Shown here one piece after another: positions 43,724 through 55,594 of a stretch of 64,000 nt of DNA. This DNA comes from Alentia gelatinosa (lineage: Eukaryota; Annelida; Polychaeta; Phyllodocida; Polynoidae). A program made the translations under genes and the position numbers. The stretch covers positions 60,328,841 through 60,392,840 of the forward strand of contig OX465584.1 of assembly GCA_950022655.1 (NCBI GenBank), in the 5' to 3' direction. Every line of letters starts with the position of its first letter. The first letter of the stretch is position 1. Below the pieces are notes generated by a model. It saw only the letters and a program-made list of their open reading frames with translations. It was not told where the DNA came from and did no database searches.

Positions 43724-44325
43724 TCTGGATATCATTGAATTATGCCAAGCTATCAAAAACCTGAACTATTTTGGGAAAATGTTGAACCTTGCAAGATACG
43801 AAGTATATAGCGCTCTGTTACTTATGGAGGGCTAGTGCAGTTTTCACTCAGGGTTTATTCTAAATTACTAAATCTTGTTATAAGGTGGTAAACATCACCT
43901 GATTTCTGAAATTCTCATAGTATAATACTAACTGTAAATATTAGCCTGGAAAATACTATAGTTATCCTGCTGTTACTTATGGCTGATAACTCCCTAGTGG
44001 TCACCAGTGCATTTACTTGATGTGTAAGTCTGGATTCCAAATGTGAATTCCCTTACTGATGATGTACATTTACATGGACCTTGGAAGAGCCCGTGAACGA
44101 CCGGTAGGAAATCTGCCTCATTCTTACTATGACAAAGATGGTCGAAATGACCGATATTTTTGTCTTTTTATTTTTTTCCTGTTACTCGTTGCAGCTGTTT
44201 GCTGCCAGTTGGTCATCTTACTACTTATCTTTAAGGAAATGGACTCTGATGCTTATTGTCACCTTATATTTGAAGTTTATGAATGTTGGTATAGCTTTTT
44301 CCTGGGAACTTGATCCTTGGTCATT
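43724..44325 (+). other. Inter-ORF spacer of the LINE
   Basis: 602 bp between ORF2 and ORF3. It contains an 84-codon frame (44059-44313) in the same phase as ORF3, separated from it by one TGA (44311-44313). That frame has a very hydrophobic stretch (FIFFLLLVAAVCCQLVILLL). I treat it as spacer because it lacks homology that I recognise, but it might be leader coding sequence read through the stop. Confidence 0.4.
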
Positions 44326-47211
44326 ATGACAGCGTTACATGATGGTTCCACTGTAGCTAGATATAAGGGTTTGAAATTTGTTCATGCAAACTTGAGGAGC
44401 TTAAGATCTTCTTATGAATCACTTGCAGTTGAGGCACAACAGAATAGATGGGAAATTATCACTGCCTCAGAAACTTGGCTTACTGAGCTAGACTCAGAAA
44501 ACTCTTATCTGTTAAATGGTTATAAGAAAAGACGTGTTGATCGAACTTGGAAGGTGAATGAAACTGATGAGAAACCAAAATTAGGAGGTGGTCTATGTGC
44601 TTATATCAGGAAAGATATTAAACATGATTTTGTTAGATTTCAGCATTTAAACTTGAGCAACAAAAATATTGAGCTCCAGATTGTCTTGATTGAGAGACCA
44701 TATGCCAAGCGACTGGCTGTTTTGAATGTTTATAGGCCAAATAATGGTGGTTATGTCCCGTTTGTAGATAGTTTGAGTGATACCATACAAACTGTTAAAA
44801 AAGACAAGATAAGTGACCTTGTAGTGTTGGGAGATTTCAATATAAATGTAGCAAATAGGAACCAGAATGATGTTAATATGCTAATCACGGAGATGGAACA
44901 AATAGGTTTAAGACAATTAATTGTGGATACTACCAGGTATTCTGATAAAAGCTCTACAATTGATTTGATTTTCACCACACTGAATGATATATCAAATTTC
45001 GGGGTTTTATCAAATAGCTTAAGTGACCATCAAATGATTTTTGCCGTTAAAAAAGGAAACCGGGTAAAATCTAAGAAGGAAAGGTTGCAAGGCCGTTCAT
45101 ATAAATATTACTCAGTGGAAAGATTTAAAGATATCTTGGGAAACCACGACTGGAGTACTTTTGATGACACCAATAGTAGTCAGGTAAAATGGGATCAGAT
45201 TAAGGAAGCCATATTGTCTTACTTGAACCTTGATTGTAAGTTAAGATCTTTCACTGTCAAAGAAACAAATGAACCCTGGATATCACTAGAAATTATTGAG
45301 CGTATCAGGGATAAAAATCGGCTCCTCAAAGAAGCTAAAAATTCTGGGAATAAAAATGATTGGATTAGAGCCAAAAAAGCCAGGAATGATGTGAATAAAT
45401 TAGTAAGGTCGGCAAGACAGGTTTATACTTTAGGTGAACTGGAGAGGCATAAAAATGATAGTAGGAAATTTTGGCGTACAATTGGTAAAATACTCCCTGG
45501 TACTCAGGAAAATCAAGATAGTGACCAAATAAGACTCAAAGATGAAAACCAAGTCATAGTGAAAAATACTGATGTCCCAGACTATATCAATAACTATTTT
45601 TCAAACATTGGTGACAAATTAGCTGCGGATATGACGCTGCCATGGATGGCTTATGATAAAAGATGTGAAAATGAAATTGTGGACCTGTGGGTAACAAAAG
45701 ACCAAGTAATTACTGCTTTAAAAGAGCTAAGTCCAAATAAGCAGTCACTGCTTGATGGTATATCTTCAAGAGTGTTTATTGATGCTGTAACTTTGATGCC
45801 TGACAAATTTGTTGATTTGTTTAATTGCATATTTGAAAGTAATGTTATTCCAAAGGGCTGGAAAGCGTCGGTTATTGTTCCAATTCCGAAAGGAGGTGAC
45901 TCTTATCAAACAAATAACCTAAGGCCTATATCATTATTGCCAATCGTAAATAAGTTGATGGAAAAACTTGTTTATAAATGTGTGATGGCTTTCATAGATG
46001 AAAATAATATACTAGTTAAAAATCAATTTGGTTTTAGAAAATCTCATTCTACGATTGAAGCTGTTTCTATACTAACGGATGATATACTCACTAATAGAAA
46101 TGTTGGCAAGAGTACCTTGGCTGTGTATATTGACTTTCGTAAAGCTTTTGATACGGTGAATCATGGAATATTACTTGAGAAATTGGAGACCTATGGTATC
46201 AGAGGCATGTGTCTGGGTTGGTTCAGAAGTTATCTACAGGATAGAACACAGTGTGTTAAAGCTAATGACAAGCGTTCCTCTGCTCTCCCTGTGAAGCATG
46301 GTGTACCACAGGGTTCAATTTTGGGACCGCTTTTGTTTCTCTTGTATATTAATGACCTTATGCGTGTCTTAAAGACTACTAAGACGATACTCTTTGCGGA
46401 TGATACTGTTGTCTACCAACATGGTGGTGATGTGAATTTGTTATTTGAAAGCATCCAAGCTGACTTGGATATGGTAGAAACCTGGTGTTTACAAAATAAG
46501 CTGAGTATTAACACTGCCAAAACGAAGTTTATGTACTTTCCCTCAAAAAGAACTAAGGATTTGTGTGAAGGCAACCGGCTGTTTATTGATGGAAAGGAGT
46601 TAAGGCGTGTTTTCTCCTACAAATATTTAGGAATTGTCATAGATCAAAAACTTGATTATAAGCATCATTTTGCATCCATGAAAAAGAGCATTTCTTATCG
46701 CTTATATCAACTGGCAAAAATGCGTAGTTATTTATCCCAAAGTGCAGCAATTTCTATCTACTCTACTGCTATGCTCCCTTATTTTGATTATGGAGATATA
46801 TTATACCATGGTGCTGCTGGAAAATATACTGATGCTCTACAAGTCCTTCAAAACAAAGCCTTGCGTATATGTCTCAAAAGTGAACGACGTATGTCGATTG
46901 GTGAGCTACACAAACTAGCGAAAATACCGTATCTGGTGCACAGGCGTGAGGCACATGTGCTAAATTTCATGTATAAGAGATCATGTGATAAACGATACAT
47001 TGATAGCAGGGTTAAATATACTCGTCTGCACGATGCTCCGGTTTTGTTTGTAAATAAGCCAAACTGTGTTCCTTACATGAGATCTGTAATGTATCATGGG
47101 GGAGTGTTGTGGAATAACCAAAACTCTCTTGTTAGGAACACTCAAAGTTTTAAATACTTCAAATCATTGACTAAGACTCTGATGAAAGAACGATCCTTGG
47201 TAAATGTGTAG
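44326..47211 (+). CDS. LINE ORF3: AP-type endonuclease and reverse transcriptase
   Basis: 961 aa from ATG 44326 (an earlier TTG is in frame but unlikely). Endonuclease, residues about 15-240: HANLRSL (Asn22), SETWL (Glu49), LGDFNIN (169-175), STIDLIF (Asp213) and LSDHQMI (His235), so all metal and catalytic positions are present. RT, about 430-760: VIVPIPKGGD, LRPISLLP, QFGFRKSHST, VYIDFRKAFDTV (block A Asp), HGVPQGSILGPLLFLLYIND, FADDTVVY (Asp692, Asp693) and YKYLGIVID. The C-terminal region ends GGVLWNNQNSL...SFKYFKSLTKTL. No frameshift or internal stop. It would nick DNA and prime reverse transcription in the nucleus. The clade looks like the CR1/Jockey-RTE side, but I cannot place it without a tree. 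Confidence 0.95.
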   Translation: MTALHDGSTVARYKGLKFVHANLRSLRSSYESLAVEAQQNRWEIITASETWLTELDSENSYLLNGYKKRRVDRTWKVNETDEKPKLGGGLCAYIRKDIKHDFVRFQHLNLSNKNIELQIVLIERPYAKRLAVLNVYRPNNGGYVPFVDSLSDTIQTVKKDKISDLVVLGDFNINVANRNQNDVNMLITEMEQIGLRQLIVDTTRYSDKSSTIDLIFTTLNDISNFGVLSNSLSDHQMIFAVKKGNRVKSKKERLQGRSYKYYSVERFKDILGNHDWSTFDDTNSSQVKWDQIKEAILSYLNLDCKLRSFTVKETNEPWISLEIIERIRDKNRLLKEAKNSGNKNDWIRAKKARNDVNKLVRSARQVYTLGELERHKNDSRKFWRTIGKILPGTQENQDSDQIRLKDENQVIVKNTDVPDYINNYFSNIGDKLAADMTLPWMAYDKRCENEIVDLWVTKDQVITALKELSPNKQSLLDGISSRVFIDAVTLMPDKFVDLFNCIFESNVIPKGWKASVIVPIPKGGDSYQTNNLRPISLLPIVNKLMEKLVYKCVMAFIDENNILVKNQFGFRKSHSTIEAVSILTDDILTNRNVGKSTLAVYIDFRKAFDTVNHGILLEKLETYGIRGMCLGWFRSYLQDRTQCVKANDKRSSALPVKHGVPQGSILGPLLFLLYINDLMRVLKTTKTILFADDTVVYQHGGDVNLLFESIQADLDMVETWCLQNKLSINTAKTKFMYFPSKRTKDLCEGNRLFIDGKELRRVFSYKYLGIVIDQKLDYKHHFASMKKSISYRLYQLAKMRSYLSQSAAISIYSTAMLPYFDYGDILYHGAAGKYTDALQVLQNKALRICLKSERRMSIGELHKLAKIPYLVHRREAHVLNFMYKRSCDKRYIDSRVKYTRLHDAPVLFVNKPNCVPYMRSVMYHGGVLWNNQNSLVRNTQSFKYFKSLTKTLMKERSLVNV

Positions 47212-47669
47212 GCTGCATGTGGACCTTTTGTGAAATTGTACTTTGATTATATAACTGGATCTTTTTAAAGTTTATGGTATGACTATGAACTAGATGCTAT
47301 ACTGCATATTTCTCTTTTATATGATAAGCAAATTTCTGAGTTAAGGTGACCTTCTTTGTTTTCTTGTTCTTTTTTCTCTACTGTTCATTAAAAAATACGC
47401 ATCCTGTCATGGCAGGACCAAGAAAAGCAGCCTCGACCAGGCTGAGGTCCTTCGCCTCCTTATTGAGTAAAGTATTGTATTGTGAATGACTACAAGAATG
47501 TAAATTTTGACTCAATAAAGAAATTTTACCAAAAAAAATAAAAAAAAATCAATAAGTGTAAATAACAGGTCATGGCATGCAGTCATTAGCAATAAACAGG
47601 GCATCGATCATAGAACTGTGAACGGGTACGTGGATGTAGGGCGGGATATATGACATGTGTTATGGATAT

Positions 47670-48316
47670 ATATAGACCCTATTGAGGTATCCCATAATTC
47701 AGTCTGTTTACAGGTTCCGGTGTTCGCTGGTTGCCAACGTTGTATGGTGATATAGACCCTAATTCAGGGATGGCAGTTTTCCTCTTTTCCAAGAAAATCC
47801 TTGTTTTCATTTTCAGTTTATAAATTTTTTTTTTTCTTGTGTAAATCAAAGAGATAATAAATTTGGCCTCATTCACACCAATAAACGGTGGTTACAAACC
47901 TCCCCACACACCCTAGCCCCATTCCATGGCCAATAACGATGTGTTTCCCATGTCTTCTCAGCCTCACTGAGAAAGTAAATTCCAAATGAAAAATATATCC
48001 TCTTTTTTTCATGATCCCAACTGACATCCTAGCCTGGAAGCCTGGCCTAGTTAGACTATAGGCCAGGTAACGGGTTCCATTTTTATGATGCATTATTGGT
48101 AACGCCTCCTGGTTCCCCGGTCATCTGCTAGAGGGATCGGCGGAACTAGGTGTATGACAAGCGGATACCAGCCAAACCACTAGGCTGGTTCCCGGGGTAT
48201 CCGCTAGTCACAGGCGGGCACCAGCCAAAGTTTAAGGTCGTGCCTGTGAAGGACGTAGGAACCCGTTACCTGTCCCTTATTTCATTAGGGCAGGGAACCA
48301 GTCCACTGACATCCCT
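47670..48316. mobile_element. Nested cluster: solo TIR, hAT-like MITE, inner foldback
   Basis: 47679-47764 is a solo copy of the ATTGAGGTATCCCATAATTC terminus. A hAT-like MITE starts at 47765 (CAGGGATGGCAG) and resumes at 48305 (TGACATCCCTG, end 48316). Into its right terminus (after CAACTGACATCC, 48018-48029) a 270-bp element has jumped, whose ends include CCAGGTAACGGGTTCC and GGAACCCGTTACCTG. Confidence 0.6.
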
Positions 48317-49270
48317 GCGCTATTGAGGTATCCCATAATTCAGTCTGTTTACAAGTTCCGGTGTTCGCTGGTTGCCAACGTTGTATGGTGATAGACCCTT
48401 GACCCATAACCCACAATTATTTCAGGTTTTTTCCCCAGAAATCTTCAAATTGGAAATCCAATGCCAGAAATGGAAAACCGAAATTATATTCAGTTTCTCC
48501 AATTATAAATTGGAAAACTGTGGTTCATCCGGTCATAGTATGGCCAGCCAGTCGGGAGCAGAACCTTTACTTACCCGGGGCGATAATAAGGAGGGTCTAT
48601 TGCAGTAGGTCTACGACCTCGGTTTAAATGCCCGGGGACAGGGGTTCAGTAAAATAATAATGCGCCCACCGGAATACAGTTTTTTCATATTACTTGAAAA
48701 GGTAAATTAGTATAAGAAACCAGGATTAAAGAAAAAAACCAACAAGTTTTGGTCAAAGTTGTCGTTCTCCACGAGTTTGATGCGGAGTTATATGAACGAG
48801 GCAAAGTCCAGGGACTATCATGTAACGTTCTGTTTTGGCATTATTATATACCTTAGAATGGCGAAATGTTACCTTTTATTGATGACGATTTAATGGCTCT
48901 ATCCTTTATGTCATACTTTGACATACAGCCAGAAGTAAGACATACGCCCTCCAGAGGTTAACAATCTCTCTATTATCGCCCAGGGTAAATACAAGTTCCG
49001 CTCGAGACTGGATGGGCACACCACGACCACATGAACCACAGTTCTCCCATTAATATTTTAAGAACTTGAATATAATTTCGGATTTAAATGTATAAATAGC
49101 TGAAATTTCCATTTCTGACATCGGATTTCCCATTTGAAGATTTATAAAAACCGATAAACTGCATTAATTTCGGTTTACGGTTCAAGGTCTATCACTATAC
49201 AATGTCGGTAACAAGCGCACACCGGGACCAGTAAACAGACTGAATTCTGGGATACCTCAATAGGGTCTAT
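48317..49270. mobile_element. Foldback element with ~290-bp inverted arms
   Basis: The left arm (about 48322-48610) begins ATTGAGGTATCCCATAATTC and contains TTCGCTGGTTGCCAACG, ATCTTCAAATTGGAAATCC and AACTGTGGTTCATCCGGTC. The same string is found inverted at about 48950-49270. The central loop carries a partial hairpin MITE (48738-48850). No protein frame. Confidence 0.72.
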
Positions 49271-49904
49271 GGGTAGGAGCGAGCGGTGTACGTAAACGAT
49301 ACTGCCACAGGTATAAAATATTATTAGCAATGAAGATTTTGTGTGCAGACATTTATCCGTGAATATGAAGTGAAACAAATATCACATTACACACCCAACA
49401 ACCTTGCTTAAGTGAAGACGATTTTATGTATTTATCTCGAAAGATATTCTTTAAAACTCGTAAATATAAACATCGTTGTTACTGTTCCCAGTATAAACCA
49501 CCCTGGAAATGAATTTAGGAAATACCATACATAGATAAAATATTTCGGTCATAGTTCTAATGCTATGATGATGTTATTTATTATAAGATTCAAACATGTT
49601 GGCCATAGACTGCAAATATAGTTAAAAATAAACGAACGCTGAAACTCAGACTTTTTGTGACGTGCCATGAATCACGTGACCAGCGTAAATCTCGTGACAC
49701 CACACGAGATTGAGGCAGGTGACGTGATTTGGCATATCGCTGACCTAAGCACTTCCTGGCAGCCGTGGGATTGTTCCCGATTTCAGAATGTTTTTGGCAG
49801 CTCTAGGGTCATTCTTGGGGTTAATGTAAATCAAAAATGTAAAATAAAAAAAATTAAAAAGTTAATGTAAATCAGAGGAGCACAATTTTATTTGGATAAT
49901 ATGA

Positions 49905-50250
49905 GAAAACGTGGTTACTGAGCCCGTACGGGTGGCCGTTCGAGGTCATTTGATGAAAAATACGGCTCGATGCCGTAGGCGTGAGGGCCGTACTTTTTTC
50001 ATCAAATGACCAAGAATGGACACCGTACGGGCTCAGTCACTACGTTTTCTTATTACTATATACCTCCTGCTTGTTTAAAACCCCATTTTTTTAATTTTTT
50101 TTAATTTTTTTTTTTATATTAATTTTTCTGCTCTAAGAAAAGTCACTGCGATTCACTACAGCCCGCTGTTACAGTGGGCGCGAACATTATTTATACTACA
50201 TCCCTAGCAGCGGGCAGTATTTCATAGACGTTTGCACACAGGTATATAGT
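49905..50250. mobile_element. Hairpin module with TATACCTGTG-type end
   Basis: The palindrome at 49908-50050 has arms GGTTACTGAGCCCGTACGGG and CCGTACGGGCTCAGTCAC, an inner pair TCATTTGATGAAAAA / TTTTTCATCAAATGA, and a GATGCCGTAGGCGTG centre. The right terminus CCCTAGCAGCGGGCAGTATT, then CACACAGGTATAT, matches the arms at 57.6 and 58.1 kb. Confidence 0.55.
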
Positions 50251-50327
50251 AATATAAGGATGGGGGCTCAAAATGAAAACCTGAAAGGTAGTGAGCGATA
50301 TTTGCACAATTCTGGTAATTTTAGCTC

Positions 50328-50566
50328 TCAGTGGGATCCACACAGTGGGATTTATGTACCTCACAGGGTTCAAATTTCATGAGATTCTGTTCCTTTTTAA
50401 GGGTGAATGTCACCAACAATTGCAGGGGAAAAAACATGTCTTAGAGAAATGGAACCCTACAATTTAGATGAAGAGATTGTGTTCGAGAACAGAATCTCAG
50501 CAGGATTTGTCTCAGACAAACACCCTGTGAGATACATGAATCCCATCGTGTGAATCTCACTTTAGG
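50328..50566. mobile_element. MITE with GGATNCACACNGTGGG termini, copy 3
   Basis: GTGGGATCCACACAGTGGG at the left, CATCGTGTGAATCTCACTTT at the right. Inverted interior relative to copies 1 and 2. Confidence 0.65.
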
Positions 50567-51200
50567 CCAGGAATTTACTGAGAATCGCTCAAGAATTAGG
50601 AGCTTTCGGGGACTTCACCCTCTGGGGCCCTACCCTAGGCAATGTTCCTGCACCGCCTGAGAGGCCTAGGCAGCCCCTAAACCCCCTGTCGAATTTCGGG
50701 ATTTTTGCAATTTCTCAGTCCCATAAGGAACCATAGTGAACCCGCTGAAACTGCAGATACCCGTTCACAAAACACCATTTCAAGAACTCAGTATTTGAAT
50801 ATATAGGTTTGAGATTTTATGTGTCATTCTCCAATCATTTAAATCCATATTTTTGATAAGCTTAACACTTGTCATCGTAGCTTCGAGACATTCAGAGATG
50901 ATAGTAGTAAACTACACATCAATAGTAACAGACCAGACCAAAAACAAAATTCCAGCCTCGAAACACATAGAGCACTAAGCCTCGTTCTTACTGGCCTCCG
51001 AAAATAGTGTTTTGAGCCTGGGTATCTGCCGTTTTATCGGGTTCACTTTGGCTCCCTATACCTGTATGGGAGAGTCTAGTAGGTCAACAGGTTTTGTACC
51101 AGGTGGCTTGCCTGACAGGTGTGAGTTTGACCGTATTGTGTTATTTATGAAAAATACGACATCTGCTTCTATGGCGAGCACCAATTTACTGCTGGACTGG
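50567..51200. other. Intron 1; no feature recognised
   Basis: Non-coding. No supported gene or recognisable repeat. Confidence 0.35.
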
Positions 51201-51202
51201 GG

Positions 51203-51530
51203 TGGGGAGTTAGCTCAGTGGTTAATGCACCGGACTTAAAACACCAAGGTTGTTGGACTTTGTTGGTAGATTTTCAATCCTTCTCATACCATGTCTATGT
51301 GGTGTGGTGTGCAGCCACCTTTCTCCTTCATCCCAAGCAGTGGTAGATTTACTGCTATATCAAAGGCCAGTCCTTCTCATACCATGTCTATGTGGTGTGG
51401 TGTGCAGCCACCTTTCTCCTTCATCCCCAGCGGTGGTAGATTTACTGCTATATCAAAGCCCAGTCCTTCCCATACCATGTCTATGCGGTGTGGAAAGAAA
51501 TAAGATCTCTCTCCTCGGTAAATATATAGG
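51203..51530 (+). mobile_element. SINE with about three internal body units
   Basis: The head GGAGTTAGCTCAGTGGTTAA (A-box), then repeated CCATGTCTATGTGGTGTGG - AGTGGTAGATTTACTGC units. The tail is missing because it runs into the duplicated block. Confidence 0.7.
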
Positions 51531-52480
51531 AGTGAAATTATCCTCTCTCATATCTTACAGTTTTTTTCACCCATCTCTGTTAAGTAGTACATTCTGACAA
51601 CCCATCCTCTGTCATATTCTGTCGTCTGAACAACCATCCTCATATTGTACTGTACAATCAATCATATTTGATAAAATTCTGTCATCCATTGCCCCATTCT
51701 CTGACATATTATGTTTTTCAATCACCATTTTTTGTAATATTGTATCATTCAATAACCCAATTTAAGAAATAATTTATATCATCGGATGGAGTATGACAGT
51801 ACAACCAAGGGACAGTCAAGTTGGCTTTAGTGGCGTTTTATTTAGTGAACCGACGTTTCTGGCTACATGTTGCCCTTTATCAAGGTTAACTTTAGAATTG
51901 TATGATTTGACTGAAGTAGTCAGTGAGTCGTTCGTGACTAAGAAATTTCTGAGGTAGTCAGTGAGAAAGTGATTTTTCAGTATAACTAGAAATCTAACAG
52001 TAATTAAAGGTACATACAGATACCGTGTAACTTTTAATACAATTGTGAGTCTTCAAAAAAAAAATTTCCTCGTACATGTACGAAAAATGGTACGATAAAG
52101 TTCAAATTCACTTGAAGTTATTTCTTCAGTTGTTTGCGGGTGGGGTGTATGTATCCCATGTCCTGGAGATCTTCCTTCATACGTGCACCCACGTAATCAT
52201 CAATCTTATTGACGATCATATATAGATCAAATAATACCTCGGCGGCGGGGAGGTTTTTCCGGGGTCGTTTTGGAGGTGGTAATTCATCCTTGGCGGTGGG
52301 TGTGTATCCCACAAGGGTTGGTTTTGCGATGGGTTTCATCACGGTGCGTTGATTTGGAAGGGAGTTCACTAAAAGGGGTTGGTATGTTTCTGGTTCACTG
52401 TGTGAATTTATATCATCCTTGCAGCATCCTGTGCTGATATTGTAATGCTGGCACACTTGGTCATGTCTAACCATCCCTCT
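51290..52480. repeat. 1.3-kb direct duplication, copy 1
   Basis: SINE body, then TGACAACCCATCCTCTGTC, ATCGGATGGAGTATGACAG and a short minus-strand frame, ending ATGTCTAACCATCCCTCT. Copy 2 is at 52630-53729, offset about 1315 bp. The copies differ at few positions in the right half, but copy 1 has about 76 bp (52343-52418) missing from copy 2. Confidence 0.88.
51865..51905 (-). ncRNA. Hammerhead-like stem-loop, duplicated copy 1
   Basis: On the minus strand: TTGATAA, a GGGC/GCC stem with an AACATGTA loop, then AGAAACGTCGG. It is close to, but not identical with, the CTGATGA...GAAAC core. Copy 2 is at about 53180-53220, with CGAAACGTAGG. Confidence 0.3.
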
Positions 52481-52492
52481 GAGGGGGGTCAA
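52118..52492 (-). CDS. Small unknown ORF in the duplicated block, copy 1
   Basis: 124 codons. The C-terminal 60 residues are nearly identical to copy 2: ELPPPKRPRKNLPAAEVLFD, then MIVNKIDDYVGARMKEDLQD and a final HPTRKQLKK. They contain a basic PPPKRPRK patch (possible nuclear signal) and an acidic helix. I do not recognise the family. The first residues read out of the duplicated block. A GAAACG-ending stem-loop lies about 220 bp past the stop on the same strand, so it may be the tail of a retroelement protein. Confidence 0.35.
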   Translation of the reverse strand: MTPLRGMVRHDQVCQHYNISTGCCKDDINSHSEPETYQPLLVNSLPNQRTVMKPIAKPTLVGYTPTAKDELPPPKRPRKNLPAAEVLFDLYMIVNKIDDYVGARMKEDLQDMGYIHPTRKQLKK

Positions 52493-52629
52493 AGTTTTCG
52501 GAAATTTCGCGTATGCTCCTTCCTTGTTCTATTGCGCACAAGATCGGGAGTGGGGTTGGGGTCAAAAATTGAAGAGTTTCTGCATACATTCTTTACGGAT
52601 GGCTCCAATGTGCCTTCTATAAGGCCACT

Positions 52630-53931
<1,302 letters not shown>

Positions 53932-53936
53932 TAGTT

Positions 53937-54379
53937 ACCTACCACATATAAAACGTGTACATTTCTGTCATATCCGCTTGGAGATTCTCCCGCACATAGA
54001 GACATAGTGAACTAGACCTAGGAATGGAGACTGAAAGGCCATGAGGGTGAGATTCTCGTGTAGTGTTGAATTCGAACCGGCTCTTTTTTTTTCTAGATTG
54101 ATAGACGGATGTGCTTTCTCTCTTATGAATCATTTCGATCCATGCCAAAATCAAAGTTTACTATTGTAGTTTTCTGATATACTTTTCTCATAAGAAACCA
54201 ATGAGATCTTAACTTACGCTGGTGTTAATCCAAATAGTTCTGATCGCTGATGATCAGCTCAAACACCTGTGTCATAGGAAATGATTACCACTAGATAATG
54301 ATGGTTTCCGTTCACCCGCTAGGGGGCACAACGGTAGTTAGGAATTGTTAGCAAAGTATGAATCGATGAAGTCGCTAGT
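53937..54379. mobile_element. Dispersed element K, copy 2, inserted behind the exon 2 donor
   Basis: From CCTACCACATATAAAACG to GATGAAGTCGC. It separates the exon 2 donor sequence from the 41-bp array. TAGTTA occurs on both sides (53932-53937, about 54377-54383), a probable target duplication. Confidence 0.7.
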
Positions 54380-54930
54380 TATATTCAATTTGAGACCATG
54401 CTCCATAGCTACCACTTAGTTATATTCTAGGTTAGACCAAGCCTCTTAGTTACCAGTTAATTATATTCAAGATTAGACCAAGCCTCTTAGTTGCCACTTA
54501 GTGATATTCAATTTGAGACCATGCTCCATAGTTACCACTTAGTTATATTCAAGGTTAGACCATGCTCCTTAGTTACCACTTAGTTTTATTCAAGGTTAGA
54601 CCATGTTCCTTAGTTACCACTTAGTTATATTCAAGGTTAGACCATGATCCTTAGTTACCACCTAGTTATATTCAAGGTTAGACCATGCTCCATAGTTACC
54701 ACTTAGTTATATTCAAGGTTAGACCATGCTCCTTAGTTACCACTTAGTTATATTCAAGGTTAGACCATGCTCCTTAGTTACCACTTAGTTATATTCAAGG
54801 TTAGACCATGCTCCTTAGTTACCACATAGTGATATTCAAGGTTAGACCATGATCCTTAGTTACCACATAGTTATATTCAAGGTTAGACCATGCTCCTTGG
54901 ATACCACTTAGTGATATTTAAGGTAAGGCT
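54380..54930. repeat. 41-bp minisatellite derived from the exon 2 / intron 2 junction
   Basis: About 13 units of TTCAAGGTTAGACCATGCTC then CTTAGTTACCACTTAGTTATA. The exon 2 end and donor (TTCCAG|GTGAGACCACGTTC, CTTAGTTACCACTTAGTTA, 53899-53937) is the same unit. The donor GT is kept in most copies as AGGTTAGA. Confidence 0.9.
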
Positions 54931-55039
54931 ATGTTCCTGCTGGGGTGGATAGTAATGATCAATCTGTTCACCCTCTTGGTCGCCTTTCCTCAAGTTGGTG
55001 CAGGCCAGATATGCTTGCATGCAAGCATAACTAAAGTGA

Positions 55040-55250
55040 CCAGGGTGGTGAGTTAGTTGAGTGGTAAAGAGCACTAGATTCATAGTCCCAAGGTTGTCTG
55101 ACTTTGTGGGTTTGGGTCCCACTGCAGCCATTATTCTCTTCCACCCCCAGTAGAGATAGATTTACTGCTATATATAAGGCCAATCCTTTTCATACCATGT
55201 CTATATGGTGTGGGAAGTAAAAGAACTCTTACCTCAGTAAATGTGTAGAT
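55040..55250 (+). mobile_element. SINE with tRNA-like head
   Basis: GTGAGTTAGTTGAGTGGTAA head, a B-box-like GGGTTTGGGTCCC, and a body to GTAAATGTGTAG. Tail lost. Confidence 0.65.
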
Positions 55251-55594
55251 GTTATTGTTACTGTTGTGTGTACTGATAGTAATCTTAATGAGTGACTCCA
55301 AGACTTTGTCCCATTACAATCTTTATTACTGATGTTACTGAAATGACGAAACTGAGGACTAACTGGTGATACATCTAGATCAAGCCTATGGGCAGGCTCT
55401 GTGTTTACTGCGTGGGGGTGACCGTGTTGACTGTAAACAAGGTTCGCCTCCCACGGAGTGTTACGCAGGTCCAGAATGATCAGTTAGACCAAGGGAAAAT
55501 GCATGTATGTTTCACATATAGAGAAATTGGAATGTTTATTATCAACCTTATCCTATGGGTGGTGTGTTGATATTAATTTGTTTTAATTACGCAT

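Larger units (their letters stand above)
41934..47545 (+). mobile_element. NADAR-SGNH-endonuclease-RT non-LTR retrotransposon
   Basis: Three successive + strand ORFs: ORF1 41934-42890, ORF2 42899-43723, ORF3 44326-47211. They are followed by a 3' UTR with a stem-loop (AGCCT 47429-47433 with AGGCT 47439-47443; GGACC and GGTCC outside), an AATAAA at 47514-47519 and an A-rich tail near 47531-47549. There are no LTRs. The 5' end is uncertain because ORF1 starts without an ATG. I found no clear target duplication. It lies in sense orientation in LIX1 intron 1. Confidence 0.9.

Noticed and set aside
44059..44313. 84-aa membrane protein gene
   Set aside because: Lies in the spacer between LINE ORFs. 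No recognisable homology; a hydrophobic stretch can arise from T-rich DNA.
52343..52418. Intron lost from the second duplicated copy by retroposition
   Set aside because: The plus strand has GT...TTGCAG limits, but the second copy keeps TTGCAG at the junction, so it is a plain deletion, not precise splicing.
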